Below, piece after piece: positions 14,688 to 18,189 of a stretch of 18,189 nt of DNA. The DNA is from Syntrophaceae bacterium UBA2280 (GTDB lineage: Bacteria; Desulfobacterota; Syntrophia; Syntrophales; Smithellaceae), in the NCBI GenBank assembly GCA_002347685.1, contig DDWS01000064.1, positions 1 through 18,189 of the forward strand. The letters are read 5' to 3'. The position numbers and the translations under genes are program-made. Each line of letters starts with the position of its first letter. The stretch's first letter is position 1. The notes below the pieces were generated by a model. That model searched no databases, was not told the origin of the DNA, and was given only the letters and a program-made list of their open reading frames with translations.

Positions 14688-16550
14688 TTAGTAAGCGAAC
14701 GACTCTTCGATCATTTCCAAAGGTGTTTTGTCACCCGCTTTGACGGCTTCGCAACGGGCTTTCACGGTGGTCAGAATTTCATTCGCGAAGTATTTAGTGG
14801 ATGCGATTCTGCCGTTGTAGAAAGCAGCGTCTTTGTCCGCTTTCTGCACGGCTATCTTCTTATCCGGAGAATTAACGCCCTTGGCTTGATAGATGGCTTC
14901 CAGTTTCTCAAAGGCAACACGACCGGCGTCAAGCAGAAAGTGACCGACGATCACGTCTCCGAAAATTTCCAGGAACTTGCAGGCATTGAGGATGGGAAGG
15001 AGGAAATCTCCCGATTTGCCGGCCTGAGCGAAGAACACAGTCAATTCGAGGCAGGCGTTAGCTGCTTCTTCCAGTGTGCTTGCGGCTTTGCCGAGTTCCG
15101 GATTGGCTTTCATCCTGGTGTAGTTGGCCTGGATCAGATTGGCCAAGTTCATAATGTTGGCGCCTTTTCTCTGGCCCAGTTTCCGGCCGACGAGGTCAAG
15201 GGCCTGAATACCATTGGTTCCCTCATAGATGGTGGCTATCTTTTCGTCGCGCATGAACTGCTCAACGGGGTATTCCTGGCAGTAACCATAGCCGCCGTAA
15301 ACGTCCATGGCCAATGAACAGATCAGAAGGCCTTTATCGGATGTATAGGCCTTGATGACCGGCGTCAAGAGATCCAGGAATCCTTCCCAGTTGGCTTTGT
15401 CCGCCTCGGTCTTCGCAGTCTTGAACATATCGATGCAGTATGCGGTAAAGTAGTAGAGGCTTCGCAGACCATCGAGATGAGATTTCATCCACAGGAGTCT
15501 TTTGCGGATGTCGGGATGGTTGATGATGGGAACGGCTTTGGCGTCGGGGTTTTTCGCTTCCCATACAGGGATACCTTGGACGCGCTCCTTTGCATAAGCC
15601 ACTGCATGCTCATACGCGGTCGAAGCCAAACAAAGGCCCTGCATGCCTGCTTCCAGCCTTGCTTCGTTCATCATCTGGAACATGATCTTCATGCCCTCGC
15701 GTTCGTTACCCAGCAGTTCGCCTATGCACTTCCCTTCTTCACCAAAGTTCAGAGTTGCGGTTGCGGACCCCTTGATTCCCATTTTGTGCTCAATACCACC
15801 ACAGTTTACATCGTTGGACTTACCGACGGAACCGTCATTATTGACCGTGTATTTGGGAACGATGAAAATGGAGATACCTTTTGTTCCGGGAGGATCGCCT
15901 TCGATCCGGGCCAGGACAGGATGAATAATGTTTGGGGCAAGATCATGATCCCCCACAGAAATAAAGCACTTGGTTCCGGTGATCAGGAATTTCCCGTCAG
16001 GGAGACGTTTAGCCGTTGTTCTCAGGGCGCCAACGTCGCTTCCTGCGCCGGGTTCGGTGAGACACATGGTTCCTGTCCATTCACCGGCGAAGAGTTTACG
16101 CATGTATTTTTCCTTCTGAGCTTCGGTTCCGAAAGAGTGGATGAGTCCCGCTGCGCCGTGGGTCAATCCCGGATACATCATGAAGGCATAATTAGCGGCA
16201 CAGAAAACCTCCAGAATTGCAAAGCCAATGGAAGCGGGGATGCCCTGTCCACCGACATCGGGCGCATCCATGGGGTTGATCCAGCCGCCTTCGCAGATCT
16301 TCTTATAGGGTTCCCGGAAGCACTTGGGAACGGATACCACACCGTCTTTCAGGTGACATCCTACTTCGTCACCTTCTTTGAGTGTCGGCGCAATAACATT
16401 AACAGCCAGTTTTTCGGCTTCATTCATGATCATCAACAGGTCGTCTTTGGAAAACCCGGAATAGACTTCCGATTCCAATAATTTTTCAACACCGAGCTGT
16501 TCAAAGAGAACGAATTCTTGATCCCGCTTGTTTACTAATAAATTGCTCAT
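14688..16550 (-). CDS. Acyl-CoA dehydrogenase, long DmdC-like type
   Basis: This 620-residue FAD enzyme oxidises an acyl-CoA to the trans-2-enoyl-CoA and should pass electrons to electron-transfer flavoprotein. The N-terminal helical domain covers about 35-155. The middle beta domain includes MCLTEPGAGSDVGALRT (162-178) and TGTKCFISVGDH. The C-terminal helical domain carries Glu443 in ATIYEGTNGIQALDLVGRK, the usual position of the catalytic base. About 150 further residues follow, as in the 3-methylmercaptopropionyl-CoA dehydrogenase (DmdC) branch; ordinary short-chain dehydrogenases end near 380. The substrate cannot be inferred from the subfamily alone. GAAGGGAG precedes the ATG. It is the first gene leftwards from the divergent TetR regulator, has a leader of roughly 380 bases from the candidate promoter, and ends at a strong terminator. 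No etfAB is present in the window. Confidence 0.92.
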   Translation of the reverse strand: MSNLLVNKRDQEFVLFEQLGVEKLLESEVYSGFSKDDLLMIMNEAEKLAVNVIAPTLKEGDEVGCHLKDGVVSVPKCFREPYKKICEGGWINPMDAPDVGGQGIPASIGFAILEVFCAANYAFMMYPGLTHGAAGLIHSFGTEAQKEKYMRKLFAGEWTGTMCLTEPGAGSDVGALRTTAKRLPDGKFLITGTKCFISVGDHDLAPNIIHPVLARIEGDPPGTKGISIFIVPKYTVNNDGSVGKSNDVNCGGIEHKMGIKGSATATLNFGEEGKCIGELLGNEREGMKIMFQMMNEARLEAGMQGLCLASTAYEHAVAYAKERVQGIPVWEAKNPDAKAVPIINHPDIRKRLLWMKSHLDGLRSLYYFTAYCIDMFKTAKTEADKANWEGFLDLLTPVIKAYTSDKGLLICSLAMDVYGGYGYCQEYPVEQFMRDEKIATIYEGTNGIQALDLVGRKLGQRKGANIMNLANLIQANYTRMKANPELGKAASTLEEAANACLELTVFFAQAGKSGDFLLPILNACKFLEIFGDVIVGHFLLDAGRVAFEKLEAIYQAKGVNSPDKKIAVQKADKDAAFYNGRIASTKYFANEILTTVKARCEAVKAGDKTPLEMIEESFAY

Positions 16551-16637
16551 AACTTACTCCCTTCTGATATTTTTAAATTTTAAACGTGTGACTATTCAGC
16601 ATCGCAATAATAATTTCTGCACTGAGGCAGTTATTCA

Positions 16638-16706
16638 GTAGCCATGAATGGAGGTTGTTTCCCCTGAAACAACAGGCAGATTCGACATGACCTTCCATTC
16701 GCTACT
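16638..16706. repeat. Hairpin-forming sequence in the leader of the acyl-CoA dehydrogenase gene
   Basis: gttgtttc/gaaacaac (16654-16661 and 16666-16673) is a perfect 8-bp inverted repeat with a four-base loop. It is enclosed by imperfect outer arms starting agtagc (16638-16643) and ending gctact (16701-16706), with gaatgga/tccattc between. It lies 90-155 bases upstream of the dehydrogenase ATG, inside the probable mRNA leader. It resembles no riboswitch class known to me. Confidence 0.45.
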
Positions 16707-16885
16707 CATTACTTCTATGAAAGCCCCATCAGGTCATTAACTTCTTTGGCGCCCTTGAAGAATTAGAACACGGGGAATTCTCTCTGCGTCATCCGTTGCG
16801 TGGTCATGGTCTTTAGAACCCTGCTTAAGCCCGCCATAACTTTTCTGTTTAGTCTTACCGCGGCAATTATTATACATATTCTGGT

Positions 16886-16914
16886 TTGACAGGTGCAGGA
16901 TGTCATGCTATAAA
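16886..16914 (+). promoter_or_regulatory. Sigma70-type promoter of the TetR regulator gene
   Basis: TTGACA (16886-16891), a 17-base spacer and TATAAA (16909-16914) form a near-consensus promoter reading toward the regulator. The expected start of transcription is near 16921, so the palindrome at 16942-16958 falls about 20-37 bases downstream, where a bound repressor could block elongation. This block is missing from the decayed copy near 8347-8637. Confidence 0.75.
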
Positions 16915-16938
16915 AATCACATGTCGTGTCAGGAATGT

Positions 16939-16944
16939 ATTATA
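16939..16944 (-). promoter_or_regulatory. Candidate -10 box for the acyl-CoA dehydrogenase gene
   Basis: TATAAT on the minus strand, overlapping the left arm of the operator palindrome. A weak -35 (CTCACT, minus strand) lies 17 bases upstream. Overlap with the operator would give repression of the divergent dehydrogenase gene. A second minus-strand TATAAT at 16869-16874 is an alternative. Confidence 0.45.
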
Positions 16945-16958
16945 CTACCCAGTAGTAT
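16942..16958. promoter_or_regulatory. TetR operator, perfect 17-bp palindrome
   Basis: ATACTAC-CCA-GTAGTAT has perfect 7-base arms. It lies between the divergent dehydrogenase and regulator genes, downstream of the regulator's promoter and over a minus-strand -10 box. A related palindrome stands at 8408-8424. The position and dyad symmetry fit an autoregulated TetR repressor; binding itself is inferred. Confidence 0.75.
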
Positions 16959-17036
16959 GACAGTGAGACTTATATTATGATTTTAAGCCCATTGTCAATA
17001 ACAATTTACAGGTTTATTTAAGGGCAGTGAGGAGAA

Positions 17037-17717
17037 ATGGCAGAAAAAAAGGATAAAGGAACAATACACGTAAAAACCCAAAAACCCGCCGTACGTAAGT
17101 TGTCCAGGGATACGGCCAAGGGAGAGCAACTTCGGGAGAAGGTTTATAAAGCAGTAGTGAAAACCCTTCTTAAGAGGCGCTCCGGAGAGTTTACGCTTGA
17201 TGAAATCGCAACGCAAATCGGCGCCACAAAAGGCATTATTTATTATTACTTTAAGTCGAAGGGAGATATGCTTTATCAGCTCAACAACTATTTCTTTGAC
17301 TTTATATTTGAAGCTATAAATCCCGCCGTGGTCAACCCTGATCTCAATGCTCGGCAAAAATTGGAATTTCTACTTCGCAACTATATTCTTGTAGCATGCA
17401 AGCACTGGCAGCTCGCCAGCGTACTATGGAGCGATATGGCGCTTCGTGAGATGACATCCGGCCAGGCCAGCGGCATTATCAAGAGACGAAGGGACTTAAT
17501 CCATCATATAGCCGACCAGATTGATGAAATGATCCAGGTTAAACTTATTCAGCCTGTCGATACTAAGGTTGCCTCTTTAATGGTATTCGGTGCCATGGTC
17601 TATGTTTCCACATGGTATAAAAAAGGAGGTACGTTTCGTCCTCAAGAAGTGGCCGATTATACAGTAAAGATGGTTTTTGAGGGGCTCCTGAACAATAACC
17701 AGAACCCCTCCTGTTGA
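17037..17717 (+). CDS. TetR-family regulator, probable repressor of the acyl-CoA genes
   Basis: This 226-residue protein carries an N-terminal TetR helix-turn-helix at about 52-72 (FTLDEIATQIGATKGIIYYYF, here split as FTLDEIATQIG and ATKGIIYYYF). An all-helical ligand-binding and dimerisation domain follows. About 45 residues precede the helix-turn-helix, a longer and more basic tail than most TetR proteins have, and the tail is the part shared with the decayed copy near 8514. It is divergent from the acyl-CoA dehydrogenase gene and has a near-consensus promoter and an operator-like palindrome upstream. By analogy with FadR/PsrA-type TetR repressors it may release DNA on binding an acyl-CoA, but the ligand is not shown by the sequence. 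GAGGAG precedes the ATG. Confidence 0.9.
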   Translation: MAEKKDKGTIHVKTQKPAVRKLSRDTAKGEQLREKVYKAVVKTLLKRRSGEFTLDEIATQIGATKGIIYYYFKSKGDMLYQLNNYFFDFIFEAINPAVVNPDLNARQKLEFLLRNYILVACKHWQLASVLWSDMALREMTSGQASGIIKRRRDLIHHIADQIDEMIQVKLIQPVDTKVASLMVFGAMVYVSTWYKKGGTFRPQEVADYTVKMVFEGLLNNNQNPSC

Positions 17718-17794
17718 ATGTCAATGGGAACATCTGGCAACTTATTACCATCCTCCTGCTAAATGCAGTGTTGTAACATGATAATATTTGAAGA

Positions 17795-18189
17795 TTAAAC
17801 TGTCTTAGCCTGCATTTTCCATGTCCACTGAAGTCTGGAAACGGAATTAGGAACCGCTTTTACTCCTGCTTTTATTGCCGTGATTATTTTATTCACGGAA
17901 GCGTCGTCCATGATGATGTTGAGTCCGAACATGACCGCGCGGCTCAGTATCGCGTCGCTCTTGGCCATAGTCACCGGTGCGTAAGAAGGCGTCTTTGTGC
18001 CGAAGAAGTCTTATTCCCCATGTCTTCGAGCGCTTGCCAGTGTTTCGCGTAATGCCATGTATTCTCGGCAATAATCACACATGGACAGCCAGCTTCTTGG
18101 GTAGCGGCCTGGAATTTTTTCGCGGCTTGGGCTGTGGACATCAGGAAGATGGCATGGGTTGCCGTGTCGCCTTCGCTGTTGTCCATGGG
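17795..18189 (-). pseudogene. Frameshifted gene of unknown family, cut by the window edge
   Basis: The minus strand encodes MDNSEGDTATHAIFLMSTAQ and CPCVIIAENTWHYAKHWQAL, then EDMGNK in one frame. After a one-base shift near 18010 it continues FFGTKTPSYAPVTMAKSDAI, LSRAVMFGLNIIMDDASVNK and IITAIKAGVKAVPN to TAA at 17795-17797. The two parts join smoothly, so a single ancestral gene with one indel is likely (or a sequencing error). An ATG is available at 18184-18186, but the true start may lie beyond the window. I do not recognise the family: no signal peptide, membrane segment or transposase motif is visible. It is convergent with the TetR gene. Confidence 0.6.

Noticed and set aside
15477..16481. 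A 334-codon plus-strand frame
   Set aside because: Antisense shadow of the acyl-CoA dehydrogenase gene, which has clear motifs and a ribosome-binding site.
17718..17794. Terminator between the TetR gene and the convergent gene remnant
   Set aside because: No stable hairpin with a T-run was seen.

Overview
The window looks like a chromosomal segment of an anaerobic deltaproteobacterium (Desulfobacterota; a Syntrophus/Smithella-like syntroph or a related acyl-CoA degrader). This assignment rests on gene content only: a DmdC-like acyl-CoA dehydrogenase, an FadB-like bifunctional enzyme, a single-chain biotin-dependent acyl-CoA carboxylase, a crotonase-family enzyme, a LivK-type binding protein, a PAS/GAF hybrid kinase, and many insertion-sequence remains. 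No rRNA, tRNA or CRISPR array was seen.

Layout. Bases 1-510 hold debris of mobile elements: an IS256-type transposase fragment with an internal in-frame tandem duplication, and a possible REP-associated tyrosine transposase tail. Bases 511-3081 (-) encode a soluble PAS-PAS-GAF hybrid histidine kinase. Bases 3564-5385 are an apparently intact IS1182-type element. It appears to have inserted into an already decayed IS91-type transposase, whose remains lie on both sides of it. Bases 5788-6990 (-) encode a secreted LivK-like substrate-binding protein, with a frameshifted gene remnant just upstream.

The rest (7503-17717) is an acyl-CoA catabolic locus. On the minus strand, in transcription order, come an acyl-CoA dehydrogenase (14688-16550), a fused enoyl-CoA hydratase/3-hydroxyacyl-CoA dehydrogenase (12380-14380), a biotin carboxylase-BCCP-carboxyltransferase fusion (8996-12277) and an enoyl-CoA hydratase/isomerase family protein (7503-8300). 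Together they could dehydrogenate, hydrate, oxidise and carboxylate (or decarboxylate) an acyl-CoA; the substrate cannot be read from the sequence. A TetR regulator (17037-17717, +) is divergent from the dehydrogenase, and a 17-bp perfect palindrome lies in the shared control region.

The most notable structure is a second, decayed copy of this regulator-plus-operator module (about 8347-8637). It lies divergent from the enoyl-CoA hydratase gene. It keeps the operator-like palindrome but has lost the regulator by a frameshift and truncation. This suggests that two operons once carried their own related regulators, and that the survivor may now control both. The right edge (17795-18189) carries a frameshifted gene of unknown family.
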